Made by a program: the position numbers and the translations under genes. A stretch of 55,839 nt of DNA from an uncultured Eubacteriales bacterium (lineage in GTDB: Bacteria; Bacillota; Clostridia; Lachnospirales; Anaerotignaceae): the NCBI GenBank assembly GCA_900546215.1, contig URCD01000005.1:1-55839 (forward strand), in the 5' to 3' direction. Below the pieces are notes generated by a model. The model did not search any database. It had not been told where the DNA came from and worked only from the letters and a program-made list of their open reading frames with translations. Shown here piece after piece: positions 48,025 through 55,839 of the stretch; the stretch's first letter is position 1, and the number at the start of each line of letters is the position of its first letter.

Positions 48025-50734
48025 GGTATACCTTTTAATTTTAATACCCATTGTCATAGCTGCTGTTATATTTTTAATGAAGAAATATATTAAAAGGGAC
48101 AGATATGTCAATACAGGAACAGTGCTTAGAACACTTACAGTAATTGCCCTTATACTGTCGCTTTCGGGATTTTCGGTTATAGATAAAGCAAACGATGATA
48201 CTACTCTGTTTTTAACTGATATATCTGACAGTGCAGCAAAGTCCTCATCAAAGGCTGCAGAATTTATAGAAGCAGCTCAGGCAAACAAAAAAAGCGGAGA
48301 TAAAACAGCAGTGGCGCTGTTTGCAGGAAGGGCAGTCACAACTGTGCCGCCTACAACAGACTATGTGACTGTAAACCTTGATGTGGCTTCTGTAAACAAA
48401 GAGGATACTAATATTGAAGCGGGAATTAAACATGCATTATCATCTTTTGATGAAGATACAAAGAAACGCTTAGTACTTATTACTGACGGTTCCGAAACAA
48501 AAGGCGATGCCATATCTATTAGAAATCTGCTGAAATCCGAAAATGTACAGACATTAATTTATGATATAAGCAGGGGAGTTGAGTCAGAAGCCGGAATAAG
48601 GGAAATATCGGTTCCACAATATGTCAATATAAACATGAATTATGATGTGAATGTAATTATAGACTCCATTGGCTCACAGAAGGCTAATATGCGTCTGTAC
48701 AGAGGCACAGCTCTTGTCGTTAATGAGGAAATAGATTTAAAGAACGGTGAAAACCGTTACGTTTTTACCGACAAGGCTCAAAAGGGCGGAGGTATAACAT
48801 ACCATGCTGAAATATCTGTAGAGAACGATGCGTTTTATCAGAATAATTCTGTTTACGGATACTGCTATGCGGAAAATCTTCCGGCGGTACTTGTTGTAGG
48901 AACAGGAGAAAGCGCAGAAAATATGAAGCTCCTTTTGGAGTCTGCGCAGCTTAATGTAGACATTGTCTCGCCATCTGAGGCGCCTTCCTCTTATGATGCG
49001 CTTATTGCGTATGATTCAGTTGTTCTTGCTGATGTTGCATATGATAAATTAAGCAGTGATTTTATAACATCGCTTGACAGCTTTATAAAGTATGCGGGTG
49101 GCGGCCTAATAACAATTGGCGGTGAAAATTCGTACGGGCCAGGTGAATACGCTGGTACTCCGCTTGAGGATATGCTGCCGGTTGAGATGGATATAAAAAC
49201 ACAGTCTGAAGATCCAGACCTTGCAATGATAATGGTTATTGACCGTTCAGGAAGTATGGCTGACGGTTCACAAGGACTGTCCTGTATGGATCTTGCTAAA
49301 GAGGCCGCATTCAGAGGAGTACAGGAATTGTCTGACGAAGACCTCGTAGGTGTTGTGGCGTTTGACACACAGGCGCAATGGGTTGTAGAGCTTAAGAAGG
49401 TCGGAGGAAATGTCGACAGTATAGGAGAGGCAATTGGCACAATACAGGCTGGTGGAGGAACGAGTATTCTTCCAGCACTCAGAATGGCCTGCTCGAAGCT
49501 TTCAGATACTGATACAAAGCTGAAGCATATTATACTGCTTACTGACGGCCAGGCAGAGCAGGAAGGCTACACAAGTCTTTTAAACCAGGCAAGGGAAGAC
49601 GGAATTACAATTTCAACAATTGCTGTTGGACAGGGTGCAGACACTAAGCTGCTGCAATATATTGCTGAAGAGGGAAATGGACGTTATTATTATGCTGACC
49701 AGTTTACAAGCCTGCCCGAAATATTTGTTTATGAGACTTCAATTGCAAGCAAGGATTACCTTAACAATGATGATTTTTATCCAACCGCTAAGGACTCATC
49801 AGAAATAACAGAAAATATAGACTCTGTTCCAATGCTTCATGGTTATGTAAGCACAACTGCAAAAAGCAGGGCTGATGTGGTTTTACAAAGCGATAAGGAA
49901 GAACCGGTGCTCGCTGTATGGCAATACGGCTTAGGACGTACTGCGTCATGGATGAGTGATATGAGCGGACAATGGACAAGTGACTGGCTTGCATCGGATG
50001 AAGGCTTAAATATATTTAGAAATCTTATAAGCTATTCAATGCGCAGTGACATACTCTATGACATTGAAGTAACTGGAGAAGCATCGGGAGGAATTTCAAC
50101 GGTTACGGCCAAAATTCCTGTAGATGAAAAAACCGCGGGAGTTTCTGCTTCCATAAGAATTGCCGACGGTACAGAATATAATTCGGATATGTCTGCTTCA
50201 ATGCCGGGAGAATATACATGTACAATACCTACTGATGAAGAGGGAGCGTATATAATTACAGTAACGGAAAAGCTCGCAGATGGAAAAAGCAATGCATATA
50301 ATACCGGATTTATTATTGGCTATTCTAAGGAATATGATACAAGAAAGATTAACAGCAGCGGGATTATTGACGAACTTGCATCTTATGAGGGTATTAATGT
50401 AATCTCTTCACCAGATGAGGTATATTCTACTTCTCCGCCGGATACAACTGCTAAGAGAGATATGTCAGTTCCTTTAATTGTCTTGGCGGTCGTACTGCTA
50501 ATCTTAGATATATTATTAAGACGTTTCCCGGAAATAATAGATAGGGCGGCAATGGCTTTAATACGGTTAAAACCAAAAAAGAAACCGAAAGAGATATTTG
50601 CTGAAAAGAAAAATGCTAATAAACCTACGGAGGAAGAAAAAATTATTAAGGATGACAAACAGAAGCCTTCTGATGATGTTAAATCTTCTTCCAGTAAGCT
50701 TGCAGACATAAAGAGGAATAGAAGAAAAAGCTAA
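48005..50734 (+). CDS. Double-vWA membrane protein with GATase-like segment
   Basis: The 909-aa protein has two N-terminal helices and a first vWA-like domain with DISDS in the MIDAS position (near residue 73). A GATase-1-like segment (AGGGLITIGGENSYGPGEY) follows, then a second, clearly intact vWA domain with DRSGSMADG near residue 413, and the terminal half has a beta-sandwich. A helix near 822-837 and a basic cytoplasmic tail rich in Lys end the protein. The GATase segment lacks a recognisable catalytic Cys, so it may be structural. ATG 48005 overlaps the previous gene. It ends the six-gene locus, before a strong hairpin. Confidence 0.85.
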   Translation: MAISTDKVYLLILIPIVIAAVIFLMKKYIKRDRYVNTGTVLRTLTVIALILSLSGFSVIDKANDDTTLFLTDISDSAAKSSSKAAEFIEAAQANKKSGDKTAVALFAGRAVTTVPPTTDYVTVNLDVASVNKEDTNIEAGIKHALSSFDEDTKKRLVLITDGSETKGDAISIRNLLKSENVQTLIYDISRGVESEAGIREISVPQYVNINMNYDVNVIIDSIGSQKANMRLYRGTALVVNEEIDLKNGENRYVFTDKAQKGGGITYHAEISVENDAFYQNNSVYGYCYAENLPAVLVVGTGESAENMKLLLESAQLNVDIVSPSEAPSSYDALIAYDSVVLADVAYDKLSSDFITSLDSFIKYAGGGLITIGGENSYGPGEYAGTPLEDMLPVEMDIKTQSEDPDLAMIMVIDRSGSMADGSQGLSCMDLAKEAAFRGVQELSDEDLVGVVAFDTQAQWVVELKKVGGNVDSIGEAIGTIQAGGGTSILPALRMACSKLSDTDTKLKHIILLTDGQAEQEGYTSLLNQAREDGITISTIAVGQGADTKLLQYIAEEGNGRYYYADQFTSLPEIFVYETSIASKDYLNNDDFYPTAKDSSEITENIDSVPMLHGYVSTTAKSRADVVLQSDKEEPVLAVWQYGLGRTASWMSDMSGQWTSDWLASDEGLNIFRNLISYSMRSDILYDIEVTGEASGGISTVTAKIPVDEKTAGVSASIRIADGTEYNSDMSASMPGEYTCTIPTDEEGAYIITVTEKLADGKSNAYNTGFIIGYSKEYDTRKINSSGIIDELASYEGINVISSPDEVYSTSPPDTTAKRDMSVPLIVLAVVLLILDILLRRFPEIIDRAAMALIRLKPKKKPKEIFAEKKNANKPTEEEKIIKDDKQKPSDDVKSSSSKLADIKRNRRKS

Positions 50735-50760
50735 TCTAAATTTCCATACATTAACACGGA

Positions 50761-50795
50761 CTCAGCGTGCAATTTTATGCACGCTGAGATTTATT
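50761..50795 (+). terminator. Terminator-like hairpin after the vWA locus
   Basis: CTCAGCGTGCA and TGCACGCTGAG form a perfect 11-bp stem with an ATTTTA loop, then ATTTATTA. The U run is short, but the stem is strong; it separates the locus from the VanW gene. Confidence 0.75.
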
Positions 50796-50834
50796 ACAAT
50801 TATTTTACAGTTAGTTTAAGTATCGAATATTCCC

Positions 50835-50863
50835 TTGTACGACAATAGGTTTTATGATACTAT
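50835..50863 (+). promoter_or_regulatory. Probable promoter of the VanW gene
   Basis: TTGTAC (50835-50840) and TACTAT (50858-50863) are 17 bases apart, 50 bases before ATG 50913. Confidence 0.5.
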
Positions 50864-50912
50864 TAATGCAATTACAATTTTTAGATTTAATATAAAGTAG
50901 AGGGCAAAAAAG

Positions 50913-52412
50913 ATGGCAGATTTTCTTAAATTAAAAATAAAGAAGTATTTTTCAGCAATGCTGGCAGTCGTTATGATCGTATCTATGGCTGCATGCAATA
51001 ATAAAACAGTTGAAACACAGCAGACTTCGGAAGAAATCATTCATGAAGGAATATCGGTCGGCGGAGTTGATATTGGCGGATTGACAATAGGAGAGGCCAC
51101 AGAAAGGCTTTCAGCTCAGCTCAAAGATAACCTTAAAGTTATACTGGAGCATGATGATAAACAGTGGGAAATTCTGTTTGAGGAAATAGGGGCTGTGCTT
51201 AACTACGAAGAGGCTCTGAATTCTGCCCTTGAGATAGGAAGTGTTGGAACAGAGGAAGAACGTGCAGCTGAAATTGAACAGCTTAAGGAGTCGCCTGTAA
51301 ATATTCCGGTAACTTATGTTTGTGATGAGCTGCTTTTGAAAGAAAAGCTTTCTGCTATATCAGATGATATGAAAAACAGCGAAGAAGGCTTTGAAATGGA
51401 TATAGACAAAACGGCTGAGAGGGTTGTTAAAAGCTTAGCGGCTGGAAGTCTTGAACCAATTGCACCTGTTGCTGTTGATATTGAGGACATAAAAGAAGAA
51501 AAAGCCCTCATTGGCTCGTTTTCAACATCATTTTCATCCGGTGACAAGAACAGAAATGAGAACCTTCGTGTAGCATGTGAGAAAATAAATGGAACAGTAC
51601 TGCAGCCGGGTGATATATTTGATATGAATGAAGCGCTTGGACCGCAGACAGCAGAAAACGGATATAAGGCTGCCGGAGTCATAGAAAACGGAAAAATTGT
51701 CAACGCGCTTGGCGGCGGAGTATGTCAGGTTACAACAACTATTTACAATGCAGCTATTTTTGCGGAGCTTAAAATAGTTGAACGTCACAACCATTCGCTC
51801 ATGGTTGGATATGTTCCTCTTGGAAGAGACGCCGCTGTTGCAGGAACATATAAAAATCTGAGATTTCAGAATGATACGGATTATCCGGTGTATATAGAAA
51901 CTTATCTTGAAAACAACAATCTTGTATGCAACATTTATGGACATGAAATTCACGATGAAGGACATAGGGTTGATTTCGAAAGAGTTTGGATTTCAACAAT
52001 AGGAAAGCCTGCTGAAAAAATTACCGAAGACCCTAATATGTATGTAGGGGAGAGAGAGGTTACTTACAGCGGAAAGACAGGGGCTAAAATAGACACATAT
52101 AAGCTTGTATATGAAGGCGATGAGCTTATAAGCAGAGAATGGTTTTCTTCATCGACATATATAGCTACAGCTGATGAGGTAAGAGTAGGAACAAAACCTA
52201 AGGAGGCAGAAGAAGTGCCTGTAATTGGCGCGGCTGATCCTTCAGAGACACCAACAGAGCCAACAGCGCCTAACGAACCGAATGTGCCAACAGACCCGTC
52301 AACAATGCCTGCCGAACCTTCAGACACGGCGGCTTCAACGGAACCGGACAATGAGACATCATCTTCTATAGGTGATGACACTAATTCGGCGGACATAGTA
52401 ATCGGAGGATAA
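50913..52412 (+). CDS. VanW-family lipoprotein with Pro/Thr-rich tail
   Basis: The 499-aa protein has an N-terminal helix ending in a possible lipobox MAAC, a peptidoglycan-binding-4-like region (ISVGGVDIGGLTIGEATERL), and a VanW domain with GTVLQPGDIFDMNEALGP, GGGVCQVTTTIYNAA and HNHS. The C-terminal 60 residues are Pro/Thr/Glu-rich, perhaps spanning or lining the wall. VanW proteins are common in Firmicutes and linked to the cell wall, but their activity is not established. AGAGGGC precedes ATG 50913. It is cotranscribed with the AIR-synthase-like gene 16 bases downstream. Confidence 0.9.
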   Translation: MADFLKLKIKKYFSAMLAVVMIVSMAACNNKTVETQQTSEEIIHEGISVGGVDIGGLTIGEATERLSAQLKDNLKVILEHDDKQWEILFEEIGAVLNYEEALNSALEIGSVGTEEERAAEIEQLKESPVNIPVTYVCDELLLKEKLSAISDDMKNSEEGFEMDIDKTAERVVKSLAAGSLEPIAPVAVDIEDIKEEKALIGSFSTSFSSGDKNRNENLRVACEKINGTVLQPGDIFDMNEALGPQTAENGYKAAGVIENGKIVNALGGGVCQVTTTIYNAAIFAELKIVERHNHSLMVGYVPLGRDAAVAGTYKNLRFQNDTDYPVYIETYLENNNLVCNIYGHEIHDEGHRVDFERVWISTIGKPAEKITEDPNMYVGEREVTYSGKTGAKIDTYKLVYEGDELISREWFSSSTYIATADEVRVGTKPKEAEEVPVIGAADPSETPTEPTAPNEPNVPTDPSTMPAEPSDTAASTEPDNETSSSIGDDTNSADIVIGG

Positions 52413-52428
52413 TTTAAGGAGAAACACT

Positions 52429-53436
52429 ATGGATGAAAAGCTTGAGATAGGCAAAGTACCGGTAGAAATACTTAACCGACTTGTGCTTAACCCAATCAAT
52501 AATAATGTAAATAAACGAGACGATATTATAATCAGGCCATCTACAGGAGAGGACTGTTCTGCTGTAGACCTTGGCGGAGAAATCTGTGTTTTGTCAACTG
52601 ACCCAATTACTGCGGCTGGGAGCAATGCCGGATATCTCGTTGTTCATATTAACTGCAATGACGCGGCTTCGGCTGGTGCAGAACCTATAGGAATGCTTCT
52701 GACTGCATTAATGCCTGAGGGCAGCACAGAAGGAGATTTGAAGGATATAATAGATGGAGCATATAAGGCTGCCGGAGAACTTGGCATAGAAATACTAGGC
52801 GGACATACAGAAATAACCACAGCTGTGAACAAGCCGGTAGTTAACGGAACCGTTATTGCCAAAACAAAAGACCGTAAGTTTATATCATCCGGGGGAGCTA
52901 AACCTGGACAGCACATTATTATGACAAAATGGGCTGCTATTGAGGGTACGTCTATTATTGCCGGCGATTATGAGAACGAGCTTAAAGGCATTGTTTCGGA
53001 GGAGCTTATTGCAGATGCAAAGGGCCTTGCCTCAAAAATAAGCGTGGTAAAGGAAGGAATTATTGCAACAGAATATGGAGCAACCGCCATGCATGATGCT
53101 ACTGAGGGCGGAATTTTAGGGGCTATATGGGAAGTGGCCGAATGCTCCAATGTCGGAGTAGAGGTATATGCAGATGAAATACCCGTATTAGAATGTACTA
53201 AAGAGCTTTGCAGAGCGGCTGGAATAAATTATCTTAGGCTAATATCAAGTGGAACAATGATTATAACGGCTTTTGATGGTGAGCTGATGGTGAAAAAGTT
53301 AAAGGACAGCGGGGTAAATGCTGCTGTTATAGGAAGAATTACCGAAAAGGGAAGATATGTTACACAAAATGAAATTAGGAATGAGCTTATTCCTCAGGAA
53401 AAAGATGAAATATACAGAATAAAAATACGCCAATAA
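52429..53436 (+). CDS. AIR-synthase/HypE-family protein
   Basis: The 335-aa protein has the PurM/HypE/SelD fold hallmarks: GEDCSAVDLG (Asp metal/ATP site), VHINCNDAASAGAEPIGM, LGGHTEIT, and ATEGGILGAIWEVAE in the C-terminal half. It lacks the genes usually seen with HypE (hypABCD) or ThiL. Family members activate or phosphorylate a substrate with ATP, but the substrate here is not readable. AAGGAG precedes ATG 52429. Its stop lies inside the following terminator loop. Confidence 0.85.
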   Translation: MDEKLEIGKVPVEILNRLVLNPINNNVNKRDDIIIRPSTGEDCSAVDLGGEICVLSTDPITAAGSNAGYLVVHINCNDAASAGAEPIGMLLTALMPEGSTEGDLKDIIDGAYKAAGELGIEILGGHTEITTAVNKPVVNGTVIAKTKDRKFISSGGAKPGQHIIMTKWAAIEGTSIIAGDYENELKGIVSEELIADAKGLASKISVVKEGIIATEYGATAMHDATEGGILGAIWEVAECSNVGVEVYADEIPVLECTKELCRAAGINYLRLISSGTMIITAFDGELMVKKLKDSGVNAAVIGRITEKGRYVTQNEIRNELIPQEKDEIYRIKIRQ

Positions 53437-53450
53437 CGGCGTATTTTTTT
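53423..53450 (+). terminator. Terminator at the end of the AIR-synthase-like gene
   Basis: AAATACGCC and GGCGTATTT flank the loop AATAAC, which contains the stop codon, followed by TTTT. Confidence 0.9.
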
Positions 53451-53465
53451 ATTTTAAATAATTAA

Positions 53466-53494
53466 AAGCGGCATATCATTTTGATATGCCGCTT
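53466..53494 (-). terminator. Terminator of the thioredoxin-like lipoprotein gene
   Basis: AAGCGGCATATCA and TGATATGCCGCTT form a 13-bp stem with a three-base loop; on the minus strand it is followed by TTTTAATT. Confidence 0.85.
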
Positions 53495-53499
53495 GAATT

Positions 53500-54591
53500 T
53501 TATTCCGACTTGGTATTCTGATTTTCAGTTTCATTACTATTGACATACTGCGCTAAAGCAGCATCAATAAATTTGATATAATCATCGCCGCTGTAAACTC
53601 CTTCGTAATAACCTCCGCGTGCGATACCATTTTTATCAACCATTGTGAAAGCGGGAATTGTCTCAAAATTATTCTGAATCATTGCCGCCAGTTTGCTGTC
53701 AAGCTTAATTACATCAAATTGTGCGCCTGAGCTTTCAAATGCCTTCTTTGCCTTTTCAGTAAGTTCTTTTGCTTCTGCACTGCTGTCAAGCTTTGAGGCA
53801 GGTGTGTCAATACACAATGCCACAACATTAACATTGCCAAGCTCCTTAGCGTGTTCATAGGCCTTCTGGATATCAGCGATATTGTCAACGTCAGGATAAA
53901 TATAGGTACCCCAGACGTAAAACAGAGTAAGGTCATAATCACCGAATATACTGCTGTCTATCTCCTTGCCGTCAAGTGTCTCGCTGGAGAAGGATATTGT
54001 ATTTTTTTCGGCATACTTTGATTCAACATATGCGTCAACGTCAAAATCTGATACAGATATTGACTGAGCAAGTTCGTCAACTACAGAGCAGATGTTATCA
54101 TAAATGTCAACATCCTCAGCACTCATTTTTCTTGTTGAACCTACATAGTCATAAAACAGATAGTAGCTGACACCATTGTTTTCCATAATAAGGTCTCTTG
54201 ACGAGAATGTTGTATAAAGTCCGGAATTTTTAAGCTTGTCCGCTTTATCTGTCTGTACTACAACTATTTCACAAATAGGGTAGAGGTAATCGTTAAGCTT
54301 AAAGCCTTCTGTAGCTGTTGATATTGTTTTCCAATCATCAGGCGTTATATAGTTATATCTTATATTTTCAATTGTGAAGTCTTCTTCATAAGTATAAGGA
54401 TATATGCTGTTTGATTTGGTATATTCCTGCCAGCTTTCAGGTGTAGTATATTTAAGTCCAATGTCTGAAAAATCAACCTCACGGCTGGTAAGTATCTGCT
54501 GCTGAGATTCCTCTGGTTTTGAACATGCAGACGCAAACGTTCCGCAGGCAAGCACAGTGGCAAGCATAAGAGCAATATATTTAAGTTTCAT
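53500..54591 (-). CDS. Lipoprotein with thioredoxin-fold domain lacking CxxC
   Basis: The 363-aa protein has a signal peptide with lipobox ASAC near residue 23 and a novel N-terminal domain of about 170 residues. A C-terminal thioredoxin/TlpA-like domain follows: LFYVWGTYIYPDVDNI, VVALCIDTPAS and TIPAFTMVDKNGIA, with the cis-Pro motif. Where family members have WCxxC, this protein has GTYIYPD, so it cannot be a disulfide exchange enzyme; it may bind a partner or small molecule instead. GGAGGGT precedes ATG 54591. Confidence 0.8.
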   Translation of the reverse strand: MKLKYIALMLATVLACGTFASACSKPEESQQQILTSREVDFSDIGLKYTTPESWQEYTKSNSIYPYTYEEDFTIENIRYNYITPDDWKTISTATEGFKLNDYLYPICEIVVVQTDKADKLKNSGLYTTFSSRDLIMENNGVSYYLFYDYVGSTRKMSAEDVDIYDNICSVVDELAQSISVSDFDVDAYVESKYAEKNTISFSSETLDGKEIDSSIFGDYDLTLFYVWGTYIYPDVDNIADIQKAYEHAKELGNVNVVALCIDTPASKLDSSAEAKELTEKAKKAFESSGAQFDVIKLDSKLAAMIQNNFETIPAFTMVDKNGIARGGYYEGVYSGDDYIKFIDAALAQYVNSNETENQNTKSE

Positions 54592-54915
54592 CTTGATACC
54601 CTCCTAAACAATACACAATATTATACTATACATAGTTCACTTTTGCAAATTATAAATATGAATTTTACGTGTGTTTTTTATGAAGCGGCATATAATTTAA
54701 TGCTGTATAAAAATAATTAATCATTTTCTAATAATGTGTAAATGTACAAAGTAACAAAAATTATTTATTATTATAAAAAGAGATGTTTTACTGTGAATAA
54801 AGCAGTATAATAAAACGAATTTATCGGGAATTATTTATTATTTTTTACTAAATCTTTTATATTTGCTGAAAATAGTATATTATATATAGGTATAAAGGAA
54901 AAGAAGGGGATTATT
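54592..54915. other. Intergenic control region of divergent genes
   Basis: This 324-base gap is about 80 percent A+T. For the minus-strand lipoprotein, TTGCAA (+ 54643-54648) and TATAAT (+ 54620-54625) are 17 bases apart. For the response regulator the region near 54863-54897 contains TTGCTG and A/T-rich blocks but no clear consensus -10. No small gene or hairpin was seen between 54660 and 54860. Confidence 0.6.
54620..54648 (-). promoter_or_regulatory. Promoter of the thioredoxin-like lipoprotein gene
   Basis: On the minus strand TTGCAA and TATAAT with a 17-base spacer lie about 30 bases before the start codon. Confidence 0.7.
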
Positions 54916-55605
54916 ATGAACAAGAAAATTCTTCTTATTGAAGACGAGGTTAAATTAGCTAGGTTTGTCGAGCTTGAACTGAAATATGAAGGCTATGAGG
55001 TTACTGTATGCCATGACGGACGCGACGGATTTGACGAATTTCAAAATAACAGCTATGACCTTATTTTACTGGACCTCATGCTTCCTGGGCTAAATGGCAT
55101 TGAAATTTGCAGAAGAATTAGAAAGTTCAGTGAGACTCCAATAATTATGCTGACTGCAAAGGATGAGGTTATAGATAAGGTTGCAGGACTTGATTCAGGC
55201 GCTGACGACTATGTTACTAAACCATTCGCAATAGAGGAACTGTTGGCAAGGATGAGAGTTGCTCTTAAAAGAGTCAGGCCGGAACCGGTGGTTAAGAATA
55301 CTTTTTCCTGCGGTGACCTTGTAATAGATGCGGACAAGCACCTTGTCAAGGTTGGGGAAGATGCGATTGACCTGACCAAAAAAGAATATGACCTTCTTCT
55401 TTACCTTTTAAAAAGCAAAAATATTGTCCTTTCAAGGGAGCAGATACTAAATCAGGTATGGGGATACAACTATATAGGCGAAACTAATGTTGTAGACGTG
55501 TATGTAAGGTATCTTCGCTCAAAAATAGATGAACCCTATAATAAGAAATTTATCCATACCATCAGAGGGGTAGGTTATTATATAAAAGATGAGGAACAGG
55601 ATTGA
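54916..55605 (+). CDS. OmpR-family response regulator
   Basis: The 229-aa protein has a receiver domain (IEDE acidic pocket, LLDLMLPGLNG with the phospho-Asp, LTAKDE, KPF) and a C-terminal winged helix ending in HTIRGVGYYI. It is the complete OmpR/PhoB layout and is paired with a kinase gene overlapping by 17 bases. AAGGGG precedes ATG 54916. Target genes cannot be read from the window. Confidence 0.95.
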   Translation: MNKKILLIEDEVKLARFVELELKYEGYEVTVCHDGRDGFDEFQNNSYDLILLDLMLPGLNGIEICRRIRKFSETPIIMLTAKDEVIDKVAGLDSGADDYVTKPFAIEELLARMRVALKRVRPEPVVKNTFSCGDLVIDADKHLVKVGEDAIDLTKKEYDLLLYLLKSKNIVLSREQILNQVWGYNYIGETNVVDVYVRYLRSKIDEPYNKKFIHTIRGVGYYIKDEEQD

Positions 55606-55839
55606 GGAAGAATTTAATAAGATGCCCATAGCCAGAAAGGTAATGCTTCTTTATGGATGGCTTTTTACGCTTTCAATTGTGGCTTTCAGCGTGGTTCTGC
55701 TTATAAGCGCTAAGGGTATGGGAGTGGGTATTACATTTACCACTCTGCAAAACTGTGCGGAGAGCATCGAAAATTATATTCTTTCCGGAAAAGAACTTAA
55801 TAATGACAGTATAGAGTCAATAGTTGGAAGCAATTATGT
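55589..55839 (+). CDS. Sensor histidine kinase, 3' end missing
   Basis: A frame from ATG 55589 runs off the right edge (about 83 codons). It shows a short cytoplasmic N-terminus (MRNRIEEEFNKMPIARKV), one membrane helix (LYGWLFTLSIVAFSVVLLISAKG) and the start of an extracellular sensor region. It overlaps the regulator gene by 17 bases, the usual layout of a regulator/kinase pair. Without the HisKA and HATPase parts in view, the assignment rests on position and the N-terminal helix. Confidence 0.75.
   Translation, partial: MRNRIEEEFNKMPIARKVMLLYGWLFTLSIVAFSVVLLISAKGMGVGITFTTLQNCAESIENYILSGKELNNDSIESIVGSNY

Noticed and set aside
1..55839. CRISPR arrays, prophage, insertion sequences, tRNA or rRNA genes
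   Set aside because: No regularly spaced repeats, transposase or integrase motifs, cloverleaf sequences or rRNA-like segments were seen on either strand.

Overview
The window is about 56 kb of a low-GC, Gram-positive chromosome. Several traits point to a Clostridia (Lachnospirales-like) bacterium: AGGAGG-type ribosome binding sites, TTGACA/TATAAT promoters, Firmicutes-type lipoproteins, a PII-like c-di-AMP receptor, a FabT/FabK fatty-acid operon, a VanW protein and a vWA/ABC envelope locus. The taxonomic placement is inferred from gene content only. No rRNA, tRNA, CRISPR array, insertion sequence or phage gene was seen. Both edges cut through two-component systems.

Layout. 1-4.9 kb: the end of a response regulator, an intramembrane-type histidine kinase, and an ABC ATPase plus FtsX-type permease (a peptide-sensing or detoxification style module). 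5.0-14.8 kb: one fatty-acid synthesis operon, fabT-fabH-acpP-fabK-fabD-fabG-fabF-accB-fabZ-accC-accD-accA, with two FabT-type operators in front. 15-20.5 kb: a sensory cluster made of a membrane diguanylate cyclase and a convergent pair of sugar-type binding lipoprotein plus hybrid histidine kinase; the kinase frame is broken in its ATPase domain. 20.7-26.4 kb: cupin, DUF1537 four-carbon sugar acid kinase, c-di-AMP receptor, GIY-YIG protein, a FecCD/ATPase pair without a binding protein, three small genes (one frameshifted) and a GNAT acetyltransferase. 26.4-28.1 kb: an Lsa-type ABC-F protein with a six-codon leader peptide and an attenuator. 28.2-31.3 kb: a polar amino-acid ABC transporter and a cytidylate-kinase-like gene. 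31.4-34.6 kb: an aminotransferase and a UvrD-like helicase. 34.8-40.1 kb: an ABC half-exporter, then a FecBCD-type iron/siderophore importer with a decayed methyltransferase remnant at its end. 40.3-50.7 kb: a six-gene envelope locus (large membrane protein, ABC ATPase, ABC-2 permease, Gly-rich coiled-coil membrane protein, BatA/vWA protein, double-vWA protein) without the MoxR ATPase and DUF58 genes usually found with such proteins. 50.9-55.8 kb: VanW lipoprotein, AIR-synthase-like protein, a thioredoxin-fold lipoprotein lacking CxxC, and an OmpR-type regulator followed by a truncated kinase.

Regulation is visible at many points. There are near-consensus promoters, FabT boxes over the fab promoter, paired direct repeats before the ABC module, and transcription-attenuator-like leaders before the ABC-F, amino-acid and iron transport genes. 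The strongest mechanistic signal is the ABC-F leader, where three mutually exclusive pairings can be read by eye. The strongest candidate for an undescribed system is the vWA/ABC envelope locus. Three broken reading frames all lie at short A/T runs, so real decay and consensus errors both need to be considered.
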